A stretch of 64,000 nucleotides of DNA, taken from assembly GCF_026914185.1 (NCBI RefSeq), contig NC_070572.1, positions 1,178,001 through 1,242,000 of the forward strand. Direction: 5' to 3'. The stretch comes from Puccinia triticina. Lineage: Eukaryota > Basidiomycota > Pucciniomycetes > Pucciniales > Pucciniaceae. A program made the position numbers and the translations under genes. Under the pieces are notes generated by a model, which worked only from the letters and a program-made list of their open reading frames with translations, made no database searches and was not told where the DNA came from. Below are positions 1 to 11,049 of the stretch, piece after piece. Every line of letters begins with the position of its first letter. The first letter of the stretch is position 1.

Positions 1-106
1 ATCACACCAGCTCCAGCCAGCTACCCACCATCTATCCAATATCCCTTAAGGGAGTGCTGCCAAGCTGTGCTAGAGAGTGCAACAGCCTCCTCTCACCAAA
101 GACATG

Positions 107-1204
107 CACCAGGGGAGATATGTTCCCACTCCCCAGGGAGTGCCAGAGCTGAATTTTATGTGAGTTTTGGTAGGATGTGAGCCTGATGTAGATTAGTAAC
201 TCATCCCCAAAATAGTAAATTGGATGGAGAAGTTAGTGAAAAGTCAGTCACAATTGATTTGGAAGTCAACACAATGTTGTGTAGAATTCTTTTGTTTTCT
301 ATGTACAACTGTAGGAAGAAATATGATGAAATGATATTTCACCAAAGTCCAACTCATCAATTGCTCCTGTTTACTGATTTTTAAGGATAGCAAAGCAAAA
401 TTCCCATTCTCAAAAGTAATTCCTCCAAAAAAATGGGTTTCTTGTAATTCACATTATATGCCCTGATGTACAAAATTAAACTAAAAGTCGACTTGGTATT
501 ATTGGGTTTAGATTTTTGGAATGTGGTAATGTTGCAGTCATTGAAATTGAAACCCATTTTCTTGGAAATGCGGGAATTAATTTGAATTTGGCTGATAAAA
601 ATGACAAAAAACTGTTTTAATAGGGTGAAAGTCTGAGTTAAGTCAAGGTTGGATTGCGGTGCCAATTCACTTTGGCCATATATCCTGTCCTCCTCACAAA
701 AATGATCTAGTGAATTTTGTATTTTTTTGCTTTTCAAAATTCACATGTGCACATGCAAGTTAACCTTTTTGCACTTTGCTAATAGTCACCCTGATGTGCG
801 CGCGTACATTGAGGTGGAAATATCACAGGATGGGCCTTTCACAGCCACATGAAAAGTAAAAAATTTGTTTTGAGACACCAATTGTCCCCCTGATGTACGC
901 GAGTACATGAGGGGGAAAAAATCACAGGCTGGGCCTTTCACATCTCCATGGAAAGGACACACTGGTCATGGAGCCAAGAAAGGACTATATTCTGTATGAG
1001 TTCTGGATGAATTATAGATGAGTTCTGGATGATTTTTTGGCAATTTATGGTTTATTTCAGGATGATTTCCAACTGATTTCCACGCTGACTTCCAGTCTTT
1101 TTCATACCTATTCAATATTGCTTTACCAAAGGCCTCCAGCACAGTTATGGAAAAAAGTTACGGTAAGGCACTCCCTGGGGAGTGGGAACATATCTCCCCT
1201 GGTG
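107..1204. mobile_element. Non-autonomous TIR element A, CACTA-like ends
   Basis: A 38-bp terminal inverted repeat starting CACCAGGGGAGATATG lies at 107-144 and its reverse complement at 1167-1204. The element is bordered by a 3-bp direct duplication, ATG (104-106 and 1205-1207). Termini beginning CAC with a 3-bp duplication resemble the CACTA (En/Spm) superfamily, but no transposase is encoded. An unrecognised 118-codon reading frame (381-737, minus strand) lies inside and has no visible domain. Element B uses related termini. Confidence 0.75.
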
Positions 1205-3704
1205 ATGTGGAGGGCTCCTGGATTAGACAAGTTTAATAAAGCCACAATTTTTTAGACTTCCCTCTGGAAAGTCAAGTTTCTTTAAAGGGAAACCTATGTG
1301 GTTTGTTTCTTACAAAAACCACAGAAAAAGAAGGATATGATGCAGCAGAATCCTTTGGTTGATGATGTCAAGATATGTGCAGACCTGTGAACAAAGATTG
1401 GGCAAAAGCAAGCAAAAAGAGAGAGTAATAAAGAGACACAGAGTTTTACCTCTGAGATAGTCAAGGTTCAGTGAAAGAGTGATACTAATTACAGTCAATA
1501 TCCTAGGCACCTGTGACGGTAGGTATACTGGGAGCGTGGTATCCTCTTTGATGGTGATCCTGGGCTATCTGGGGGTGTGATTCTGGGTGTGTGAAGTCTG
1601 TAGATCCTCCTCAGGCAAGGGAGAACCTGGCTTCAAAATTTTTCACAGTTTGCTTATGTAATTACATATGTATATGTGGTTTGGCGCGCCTGGTTGCGCT
1701 TACACGTCACAACTGCGCATGCGCGCTGCAACTCAAGAACTCAGGGAAGGAGTGAAGTTACAAAGAAATGGTAAGTTGTAACTAGGGTTAAAATTGCATC
1801 AGAAAACAGAATATGAAGTCAAAATAAGTGTAACTCTTAAGATTAAAAGGATAAGAAGTAATTCATATGTAAAATGGTAGAAAAGGCAGACTTTAGGTCA
1901 GCTGCGCTGACTCTAAGGCTGACAGAGAATTTTGAAATGGACCCGGGTACTGATTGCACTGCTGGTACCTACCCGCGTTTTTTTTCCAAAAAGCCAGAAC
2001 CCAACACCTGGTGTCAACAATGGTGAAAGCATTGGTCTGTGGATTGTGCAGAGCATTTTTGTCCCGCTGTGTTTTTCTGCTCTGTAGTGCAAGGGCTGCT
2101 TGTTGGTGGTGGAGCAAAAAATACATTCCAGTAGCGTGCTAATGCAGCAGCACTCTACTACAAACTCAACAAAACCCTTCAGAATTTGGGGTGAAATCGC
2201 GAAGCAAGCCTCTGTCAGGAGGGACTTACCCCTTAGCTCCCCAAACTTGCGCACCAAGAATGGATTTTCAAGGTAGTGGGTTTATTTTTTCTACAGCTCA
2301 CCTACCACATCCAATCCTTTTATATTAGCTCAATGGAAGGCTTCCCTTTGGTTCTGTAGCCCCCTACAGAGCCAGATCTGCAGCCTGTAGTGCAGATTTT
2401 TATGGGGAAATCTAGTCCCAGAGGCTGCAGATATCACTTTGTAGCCCCCTACAGATTTGAGGGGGAGTCTTCCAATGTCATCGGAACATGCTGCAGAAAA
2501 GAGTAAAAAAATTCACATCTCCCTTGATCCCCTCTACATTCTGGTGGAGAGCAAACTGTGGAAACTGAGTTGGTGAGCACAGACCCTCTCTATACAAAAT
2601 CCTCATTTTGGGTGTATTTAAAGATTTTTTTGGATTGGGAGGAACATTGTGAAGTTACCCAAATTCTGTAGGTTGGATAACAAGCCAGTCTTTCACCTAA
2701 GTAGTTTTATTCCAAATAAAGTTATGGAAGAAAGGAATTATAGAAGTTTGAAAACTCCTGCCACCTAAATTTAGAATCTTGCCCCCGCAAAAGGGGGCAA
2801 TACAGCGCGAGTCCCTCCTGCCAAGGGCTGTTGAAGGCTCGCTTTGCAAAACACACGCCCGCAGCAGCGAGGGACTTCGTTGAGTTCAGTTCTACTAGAG
2901 CTGGAGCGCTATGTGTCAGCGCAGGAAGTGCGCTTGGTGCTAAAGTAGCGCAACAATAGCGCAAGATAGCGCAGTCATGACCGGTTTTTGCAAGCAGTAA
3001 AATTCGGGCCCTGGGGAGGCTCTAAAGTCGTGGGTGAAAGTTGAGAACAATCAATGCCTAGCTTATCACAATCCCCTTGTTTCACTAGCTTAGCACAATC
3101 CCCTCGTTTCAGGGGCCGGAGGACCCGGCGCGCCAAAGGCGCCTCGCGAAGCGAGCCTCTGAAAGAGGCTTCAGAGGCTCACGCCAGCCCAGGCGGTACG
3201 GCCCTCCGAAGCGAGTGTTCAGTTAGAATCAATGCTAGGTAGACGACACAGCAGTTGATGCTGCGACCGGCTTTCGATGTGACAAGAGATCTCCAAACAC
3301 GTAACAGTCGACCAAGAAACATGCTCCAATATTTCATGATCATCAACTTGGCATGTCTTTTCAAAAGAAACCCATCAACATGTCAAAATTTGAATACAAT
3401 AGAGAATGGATAAATTAATTAAGCCTATATTTCCATGAGAAGAATACGGTAATACTATGAAGTCAAAACTCTGTCAATTTGCTGCTATCAGAGGTGGGGG
3501 AAGTAGTATTATGTTTTAGTTTTTATACATAGCTGCAGCCCACTTCATCTTCAGGCCGAGTTGGAAAACAAGTATAATGAAACAAGCCTTATAACGTGCT
3601 CTTTTTACGCAGCGTGATACTCAAGTCGACCCAGTGGGCCCCTGCGCCTCATCGGGCCTTTCAGAAACGCTACAGGACGTAGAACATTAAATCGACCGCA
3701 AGTC
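1205..3704. other. Gene-poor stretch with hairpin-rich repeats
   Basis: I see no supportable gene. Around 1925-2015 lies a GGTACC-type foldback: a GGTACC-rich flank, then CGCG with a T-run, then a short A-run. Two TGTAGCCCCCTACAG palindromes sit near 2355 and 2440. At 2800-2895 and 3117-3220 there are stacked GC-rich hairpins, including GGCGCGCC and the pair GCCTCTGAAAGAGGC. The part near 2806-2880 resembles the inverted AGTCCCTCC..GGAGGGACTT motif of the repeat at 20130 and 48900. The same features recur at 54764-57263. Confidence 0.5.
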
Positions 3705-3989
3705 CTATTCAAGCTCTTCCTCGTCCGAGATCCTCATTCTGACCAGTGACGGGATAGCTTCGAAGTTTTCTAGTCGCAAACTGCAGTCATCAACCTTCCA
3801 GTTCTCTACTAATCGAGCAGTTTGTCAAAACATAGATAGACAAAGCACGCAAAAGTTGCGGTTAATAGCAACTCGGCATTCTTTCCAGCCCGATTTCCCT
3901 CATAACAGCCTCCTTTCTCGTGTTCTTTCACAGAGATATAACCAACTTGTGGATTCAATCCGATGACTTGATAGCTTCTTCCCTCAATC
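3705..3989 (-). CDS. Possible last two exons of an unrecognised gene
   Basis: Reading the minus strand, an acceptor ending CCTATAG precedes an open exon at 3989-3943 (residues IEGRSYQVIGLNPQV). A putative intron then leads to a second exon at 3808-3705 whose product contains VENWKVDDCSLRLENFEAIP and ends in the acidic tail ISDEEELE before a TAG stop. The frames join if the donor at 3942 is used. The composition looks like a real conserved C-terminus, but I do not recognise the family. No start or upstream exon was found, so this may be a truncated relic. An alternative reading of 3809-4042 as a single 77-residue ORF with a hydrophobic tail is less convincing. Confidence 0.35.
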
Positions 3990-4220
3990 CTATAGGAAAA
4001 GGCACTAAAACATCTTGTCTGATTGTGCCTTGAATCCAGCATATAATTTCAATCTACAATCAAGTATTTGAAAATTTGAAAATGTTTTTTCAATCAATTC
4101 TTCACCTAATAGTTAAGCCCGGTCTCTCCGCTTTATCTATCAACAAAATAGTACAGTTGGGGGAATTTTGGACTGACAGCCTATCATCATCTTTAATAGC
4201 TTTTCGGAGGATATGGTGCC

Positions 4221-5038
4221 ATGGATTCACTCAATAATGCACCTAAAAATGAGAGATCCTGGCAAGATCCCACTGCCGGATGCGAAGCACTATCTTCCTT
4301 CAAGTTAACCCAGTCAACTGAGGGAGGCAAAGTTATCCAGTCTTCCATGGAAAAATCAGTTTTCATTGACCCAAAGCATTCAATTCTGGACGGGGATCAC
4401 AGCTCACTTCTCTCGGTGAGTTATCTATGAAAATTAAATCTTGGAAACAATTACTGTGAAACATGTTGTTAAATTTTATTTGTGATTGTTTGTGGTCTCA
4501 GAGAAAGGGATTTAACTCACCAAACACTGGGCTTTGCAATAGGAAAATAAAGTACAATACAAGGACCCCCACAATCCACTCTAAATTAAGAAGCACATAC
4601 TCTTCTCCAGAAATATATTCCAAACAAATACTAGAGCAGGAAACATCTTGTGATGCAGAAAGAGGAAAGAAAGAGGCAGGGCATCAAAATTTTCAACACA
4701 AATTAAAAACAAGTGACAACAATGTCAACAGCTTCTATCTCAACACAGGTGAGCACCAAAATTTTGGCCTCCAAGTTCATCCACAGCGTAATTATGAAAG
4801 AGCAAACAACCCTACTTACCATTCTCAACACAAAAAAATTGTGATTTGACAAACAGGAAGTGTTAATTCTATCTTTGGTACTCAAACACAAGCAAATCAT
4901 GTTGCAGATGAATCAGATAAAGTTGAGCTAGATGCTTTAGAAAACTTGAGAAGTATAAAATCATTGTTATTCTACATGTTTATCTTAACAAATCTTCTCA
5001 TGGCCCTTATGTTGTACCTTTTAGTCAGGCTTGCCTGA
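4221..5038 (+). CDS. Three-exon gene, putative tail-anchored protein
   Basis: Exons 4221-4415, 4502-4748 and 4857-5038 join in phase (624 nt, 207 residues). The introns begin GTGAGT and GTGAGC and end TCTCAG and AAACAG. The protein is hydrophilic and rich in Ser, Asn and Lys over most of its length. It ends in one strong hydrophobic segment (about residues 180-205, SLLFYMFILTNLLMALMLYL) followed by VRLA and the stop, which is the layout of a tail-anchored membrane protein. No signal peptide and no family domain was recognised. The ATG lies in a GCCATGG context. Its neighbour on the minus strand points away from it. The duplicate gene at 57780 keeps every splice site, with one Cys to Arg change. 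Function unknown. Confidence 0.65.
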
Positions 5039-5394
5039 GACAAACTTGAATGTATCACATTGAACAATATCAAGAGAAAATACTTGTGATTTTTTTTGTG
5101 TTTACCTGTCCAAAATATCTTATTTCTGAACATCTTTGTAAAAAAAATAATCTGTTTTTACCACCTGAAATTCCAGGATTTTGGACACCTGCACCCAGGA
5201 CCCATAGGCAGTTACTTGGGTGCCAAGGGTAGGTACCTGCAGCCTGCAGGCGGGTGCTTTGGCTTTTTTTATATGAAATAATAGATTGGTGTACACATTT
5301 GAGGGCAAAAAACCAGCAGTTAACTGGACCAGGTGCCTGCCATAAACCCATGCATTATAGCTGGTCCAAAATGCATATTTATATCTACACATGA

Positions 5395-5722
5395 ATTTGT
5401 GTATGGATACCAGCCCACCAAGAGGAATCCCCCTTGACAAGCTGGTGTATGTATACCATCCTGCTGAGAGTAATCATATCAATAAAAAAAGATTGCTGAG
5501 GGGGATTCCACTCAAAGAGGTGGTATACATATTTCAGCTCACCAAGAGAGATTCCACTTGGCAGACTTTTATAAAACATAAACCACTTCACCACACCAGG
5601 CTGCTATACATGCACCAGCTTTCCAAGAAGGATTAATCTTGATGGGCTGGTATAATCAGAGAAGATCTCTGGGAGGGATTCCTTGCTTAATTGGTGGCAA
5701 AAAAAAAAAAAAAAAAAAACTC
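5395..5722. repeat. Degenerate 46-bp palindromic repeats followed by poly-A
   Basis: Diverged units of the minisatellite at 6530-7110 are recognisable here (CAAGCTGGTGTATGTATACC and related pieces), no longer in clean tandem register. A run of about 20 A follows at 5699-5720. A GGTACC-rich stretch lies just upstream (5180-5245). It recurs at 58954-59281. Confidence 0.6.
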
Positions 5723-6354
5723 TACATCTACATGTACCTGCCTACTGCCACCCTTCATGTGGGTGTGGTTGTGGATGTCTAGATTCTTGAATTTTTTGGG
5801 AAGGTACCCGCACCCCTTTTGGGTACCCAGGTATTAAGTGCCATCTCTAACATTTATCCAACAAGGGAGAGGCTGATTCACTCAGTTAAAACCTTGGCCT
5901 ATAGATATTTAAGAAATATTTTTTTCTCAATCCTTTTTAGGGTCACCAAAGTGCAATCGTGTGATAGATTTTACAGGACCAAAAGATGTACAAGATCATG
6001 GAGAAACATTTCCTATTTTTCTTGAATTTCTAGGGCCTTGAGTTTCACTTTCCTTCCTCTTTCTCTATTCCATTTAATATTCCTCATCTGCTTCCCACAG
6101 GACCCCAAACATTCTACTGTACAGAGTCCCAATTTTAAATTCAAGGAGATTTATTCAGGATAAACACCAGGGGGGAATGTGTCGCACTTCCTACAGAGTG
6201 CCACACCGTAATTCCATCAGACCCAGGGACTGAAGTCATGGTACAGTTAACCATAACTCTTGTGTAACTTTTTACTGTATCCCAACAGCAACTGTAGTCT
6301 AATGTATGAAAAACTGATCTGTTGATCAGATGTTGAATTAGTGATCAGTTGGAG

Positions 6355-7244
6355 TAGAGATGGCACTTTGCACCCGGGTACCCGCCACAGGTGCGGGTAC
6401 CTCCTCTTAAAAATGTCATATTCTCAACACCTGCACCTGCAAGCAGGTACCCAGGTACCTGCGGCAGGTACCCGCGGGTGCAGAGATTTTTTGCAACCAA
6501 TAAGCCCTCTCACATAAACCAGCTCGCCGAGATACACATACACCAGCTCGCCGAGATACACATACACCAGCTCGCCAAGACACCGAGACTGAGAGGACTT
6601 CCTCTTGGTGGGCTGAATCCCTCTCGGCGAGCTGGTGTATGTATACCAGCCCGCTAAGAGGAATCCCTCTTGGCGAGCTGGTGTATGTATACCAGCCCGC
6701 CGATGGGAATCCCTCTTGGCGAGCTGGTGTATGTATACCAGTCCGCCGAGAGGAATCCCTCTTGGCGAGCTGGTGTATGTATGACAGCCCGCCGAGAGGA
6801 ATCCCTCTTGGCGAGCTGGTGTATGTATACCAGCCCGCCGAGAGGAATCCCTCTTGGCAAGCTGGTGTATGTATACCAGCCCGCCGAGAGGGAGCCCTCA
6901 AGGCGAGCTGGTGTATGTATACCAACCCGCCGAGAGGGAGCCCTCGCGGCGAGTTGGTGTATGTATACCAGCCCGCCAACAGGAATCCCTCTTGGCAAGC
7001 TGGTGTATGTATACCAACCCGCCGAGAGGAATCCCTCTTGGCAAGCTTGTGTTTGTATTCCAGCTTGCCGAGAGGAGGCCCTCTCGGCGAGCTTCTGGTG
7101 ATGTGGGCGGGTATATAGCGGGGAACTGTTGCACAAAATGGTGGACACCCGCACCCGTATTCGCCGACAGGTACCTGTTGAAGTCCAGCAGGTACCTGCT
7201 GACGGACACCAGGTACCTGCAAAGGGTACCTGGTGCCATCTCTA
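6355..7244. mobile_element. TA-flanked foldback element D carrying GGTACC repeats and a minisatellite
   Basis: The sequence TAGAGATGGCAC at 6355-6366 is mirrored by GTGCCATCTCTA at 7233-7244. Reading the outer TA as a target duplication gives TIRs starting GAGATGGCAC, as in mariner or Stowaway-like MITEs. Inside the ends lie GGTACC/GGTACCTGC-rich flanks and, in the middle, the 46-bp minisatellite at 6530-7110. Solitary copies of the same end occur near 5851 and 10255, so the family is dispersed. Confidence 0.6.
6530..7110. repeat. 46-bp palindromic minisatellite, about 12 units
   Basis: Units read GAGGAATCCCTCTTGGCGAG, then CTGGTGTATGTATACCAG, then CCCGCC. The second part is an imperfect palindrome centred on GTATAC, and the first pairs with the next unit. 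Because 46 is not a multiple of 3, each reading frame cycles through the same 46-residue repeat, and long stop-free frames exist on both strands. I regard these as repeat-borne open frames and not as genes. It recurs at 60089-60669. Confidence 0.85.
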
Positions 7245-9450
7245 GGGATGTGGAACGCTTGCCAGGCTCCTCTGAGGCCGATAGGCTTGGAAAAGTCCTG
7301 GCCTTCCTCCACGCTGCCTCACCCCCTCTACAAGAGAATATCTAGCTCGTAGGCAGAAGGGGAGTTGAGGAGTTGGTAAAAGGTGTCTAATGTCCACCGT
7401 GAGGTTTGCGCGAACGTCAGGGTGGACAAACATCACACAGCAACACGGGGGGCTTTGGGGAAGACTCCCCCAAGACCCCCGCGAGGCACTTTTTATGGGG
7501 TCTCTAGAGGTGCTTCTTCTGGAACCTGTGCTGGACATTGGGCCCAGCCAGGAGTAAATCACAAAATCAACACATCTAATATAAACACATGGAATATGAG
7601 CATGTTTCTGACAATCATATCTCCCTTGACCTCTGATAGTGATACAAAAATTTGAGTGAATATTTCTGCCTGGGGACGTAATCAGATTGCATGTGATGAC
7701 CTTTCCTCTCAAAATCAAAATTTCTGCAAAGGTCAAAGTAGATTTTGCCCAATAACAAAGGGACTAGGCAATAAAGGCACAGCCCTCCTGCCAAAGATGC
7801 AAAAGAGGTTGTGTTTTTGTGTTCCCCACCCCAATCAATGCTGCCACCATGTTAAATGCTTGTGTGGCACGAAGCTGGTGTATGGTTATCTTTGCATTTG
7901 AGGGGGTGTTGCTTGTAGGGTATGTGATTCTTATCAAGAAAAGCTTATCAATCTCAAATACCTTCCATTGAGAAAGTCACACCAAGTATGGTGAGCCCTA
8001 CAGCTAATTGGATAATTCCTGTTTTCTCATATGTCCCATGTGAGATCTCCCATTCAAACAAAAACCTCATAAGGATGGTAATGTGAATGAATGGACATTG
8101 GTTGGTTGGATTCCCATCTTGAATTCCAGAATGCCAGAAAATCCAGAGATCTTCACCATTGAACTACCAATGAACACTTTGAAATCATTGGGGGACCCTG
8201 ATTTTGTGATTTCCAAAGTGTTCTGGAATTGAGCAAAACATGTGAGGTACTCCTCTTTTTCTTTGAATCTCATGATGATGAAATAAGACACTGCTTGGAT
8301 GCTCACCTAACGTCAAACATAAACAACTTGGATTTTTCCACTCAAAAAAGAAAGTGATGGTGGTTGTTGTGCTGGGGAAATGTGATCCTCAAAAAGTGAT
8401 TGGTGGCTTACAAAAACCAATTAAGAGCGGCCTGTAGAACAAAACATATAGTTTGTGATGTTAATGTAGATTGAATTTCTGTTGTCTTTCACCTACTGTC
8501 TTATAATGGCACTCTACAGAAAGTGCCACAGATTCCCCCCTGGTTATTTGTTAGACAAGACATCAGCATGAGTTCAACATTAGATTAACAATTCTTCAGG
8601 AATTAGTTACAAATGCACAAGCAGTTGACTTCATGAGAGGTTACTGAAAGACATTACGGTATGGCACTCTGTAGGAAGTGCCACACATTCCCCCCTGGTG
8701 AAATGACAATGGTCTATCCACCAGCTGGCCATCATAGAAATCAAGAAAATCTTGAAATCCAACAGCAGATGAGTGAATAAGATTTAGGAAGTTGAGATCT
8801 GTCAAAACTGTATATTGGCAGGTTTCATGATTGAAGGCTCTCAACAACATAATCTTAGAAATTTGGAAAGCCTAAACAATTGGCAGGGGTTTCTACAGCA
8901 TGGATTATACTTGTCAAGTTCTACCTTTTTAAAGTTGTTGATGCTTCAAAACCTTATAATAGGTTTGACTTCAGTTTTATAAATTTTGATCATGAAGCCC
9001 CTTCCTAGCAGTGTCAAGTATGCAAGAGATGATACCTACCAAGATAAATATATATTTGAAAGTGTTGATTGAACATCCCCACGCACTAGCTGCCCCAGAG
9101 CTGGCCGCAAACTAATCCACAACAGATCACTCCGAACATTCCAGTGGTTTCTTTTGGATGTTGAGTGGTTGTGGTTGTCGAGGCGATGCTGGAGGGCTGG
9201 ATGAAACAAGTCGTATGGAGATATGCTAGTTGGATAAAACTGCTTGGCGATGGTTGAGCAGTGACGTGGAGTTGGGCTGTATTCGGTCGGGGCGCTGTCA
9301 CGGTGGCTGTCAGGCGCCTGTAACAGCCGGAGAACATAAAGAGCCACCTCTCTTGACCGTCCTGAGCCTGGCCACCAACACCCTTTTCCCCAGTTTTCTT
9401 GCTTCCCACCCAGCTTCTCCTTCGACTCGAACGTATCTTATATCACCACG

Positions 9451-9756
9451 ATGACTGCCCTCCATCCTCCATTCCGGACCAAGTCCCTGCTCCTACTCGC
9501 CGTCATCTCTCTTCTCGCCCGGATGGCCTATTCCGATTCGTCCTCCTCATCCGAATTACCCACTTCGCAACTGATCACCAAGGCCAACACACTCCTAGTG
9601 ACAGGCCAAGCCTCCAAAGCACTCGAACTCTACGAACTCGTCCTCGAGCGAGACCCGGATGACTATCTCACCCTCTACAAGAAAGCAACCACTCAGATGA
9701 CTCTCGGCCCAGGCAAATTTCCTGACTTTTTTCATGATCACCCTGCTGACAAATGA
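9451..9756 (+). pseudogene. Truncated 5' fragment of DNAJC3-like co-chaperone
   Basis: The first 85 or so codons match the intact gene at 63010: a hydrophobic signal peptide (about residues 10-28) and the first TPR-like helices. At about 9706 the homology ends. The frame then runs 16 codons into unrelated sequence (GPGKFPDFFHDHPADK) and stops. The remaining TPRs and the J domain are absent, so this copy cannot make the co-chaperone. The promoter region upstream is shared with copy 2, so the fragment might still be transcribed. Confidence 0.85.
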
Positions 9757-11049
9757 AGGTCTACACATGTAACAACAACTGTTGATGTTGAAAAAACGTT
9801 CAACTTTGTCAGAGAATGTGTTTCCGCCAGGCAACATAACCTTGATCCAGAATTGGTAAGCAGAGGTATGGCACTGTTTTTCTTTTCAAAGAACAACAGA
9901 ATCAAACCTTTGGCGCTCAATGAGTATATCTGAACAAGAAAAACGATGAATGCAAGACCAAAGCAAAGGGGAAGGGGACTACAGGCAGGGAAGTTCTTTC
10001 ATTGGACTGAGAGACCATGATACATAAGACCAAGATAAACATATGACCAAGATACACATAAGACCAAGATACATACATGAAATGAAATTTTGACATGCAA
10101 ATCAAAGCCAATGTGTGAAGTTGCAATAGCGGCTTTTGAGTCACAGGTACCTGTGCAGGTACCTGCGAGTAAGCCCTGCAACTGCCCCAGCAGGTGCAGT
10201 TTTGGGTGCAGGTGTCCAGGATTGGCCAAAAAAGGCAGCAAGTACCCGGTTTCACAGAGGCCATCTCTAAAATTGATCCACATAAATTTGCCAGAAATGA
10301 TTAATATTTGGGCATTGAGTAACTATCATTTCATTATATGTTGGAATTGAGTTATACTTAAAGAATGAAATGGTTCTATAGAAAATTGCTTGAGGTCCTT
10401 TGATTCTTCCTCATAAATCATAACAGACTTCCCATTGACTTCTGAATAATTTATCAATCATTCCTAATACACATCCGACTGACACCATACCCAGAACAAT
10501 TACAGTCAGGCACTCTCTGGAGAGTGCGTCAAATTCTCCCCTGGTGTAAAGGCCTTAAAATTGACTCTAAAGATTTAATTAGACTAGTTGTGGGCCTGAT
10601 TTTGTGCCATGTTACAATTGGATCCTTCAGTAATTGGATATCAATTGACTGAAGATTGAAAAAAAGGGAGGTTGCTAACATGGTTGCTGATAAAGATGAT
10701 TAGGGGGAAGATTACTGTCTAATGTATACGGCTTGAATTTTTGGGGGCACAGAAGAAGCACAAAAAGTTAGTAAAGGATGAGTTGAACTGAGATTTTATA
10801 ATGAGAAAATACAACTATGAAACTTACTGCATGAGCAGAAGCACTATCATTGTGATGATAAATGAGTTCAGCAACAATAAACTAGAAACCAGGCAACAAG
10901 CACACTTTTTATTCAATGGCTGGACCTGTGTGGATTAGATGTGTCAATTTTGAAGTTGGTGTGCTATCAAAAGTATTTTGCTTTCATACTGACCGTTTCA
11001 TGAACATCTGATGAAGTGGTTGCCACAAATTGTCTGCCAGGAACTCAAG
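9757..11049. other. Gene-free stretch with repeat fragments
   Basis: No supportable coding sequence. A GGTACCTG-rich foldback lies at 10145-10262 and ends GGCCATCTCTA, like the termini of element D. A right-hand end of the element A/B family (GGCACTCTCTGGAGAGTGC to CTCCCCTGGTG) lies at 10508-10546 without a partner in this window. A short run of CATAAGACCAAGATA repeats occurs at 10020-10075. Confidence 0.5.

Larger units (their letters stand above)
6165..8700. mobile_element. Non-autonomous TIR element B, related to element A
   Basis: About 48 bp of inverted repeat starting CACCAGGGGGGAATGTGT lie at 6165-6212 and, inverted, at 8653-8700, with only two or three mismatches. The flanking trinucleotide AAA occurs on both sides (6162-6164 and 8701-8703). 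The termini share the CACCAGGGG start and the GCACT..AGTGCC hairpin with element A. A third, isolated right-type end lies inside it at about 8508-8545. Element D (6355-7244) is nested within it. No transposase frame was found. Confidence 0.7.
1..9706 (+). repeat. Segmental duplication, copy 1 (truncated in DNAJC3-like gene)
   Basis: Every stretch compared matches 53560-63265 at a constant offset of 53559, so there is no net indel. I count roughly a dozen substitutions, for example at 798, 1551, 4535 (Cys to Arg in a coding exon) and 9599 (Val to Ala). The match stops abruptly around 9706, inside the first exon of a DNAJC3-like gene. The left edge is not visible because the window starts inside the block. 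Such low divergence means either a very recent duplication or an assembly that placed two haplotypes in series. Confidence 0.95.

Noticed and set aside
6416..7345. Long open frames on both strands (up to about 298 codons) across the 46-bp minisatellite
   Set aside because: They are produced by a palindromic unit whose length is not divisible by three; all frames give the same low-complexity repeat and none has start, splice or domain support.
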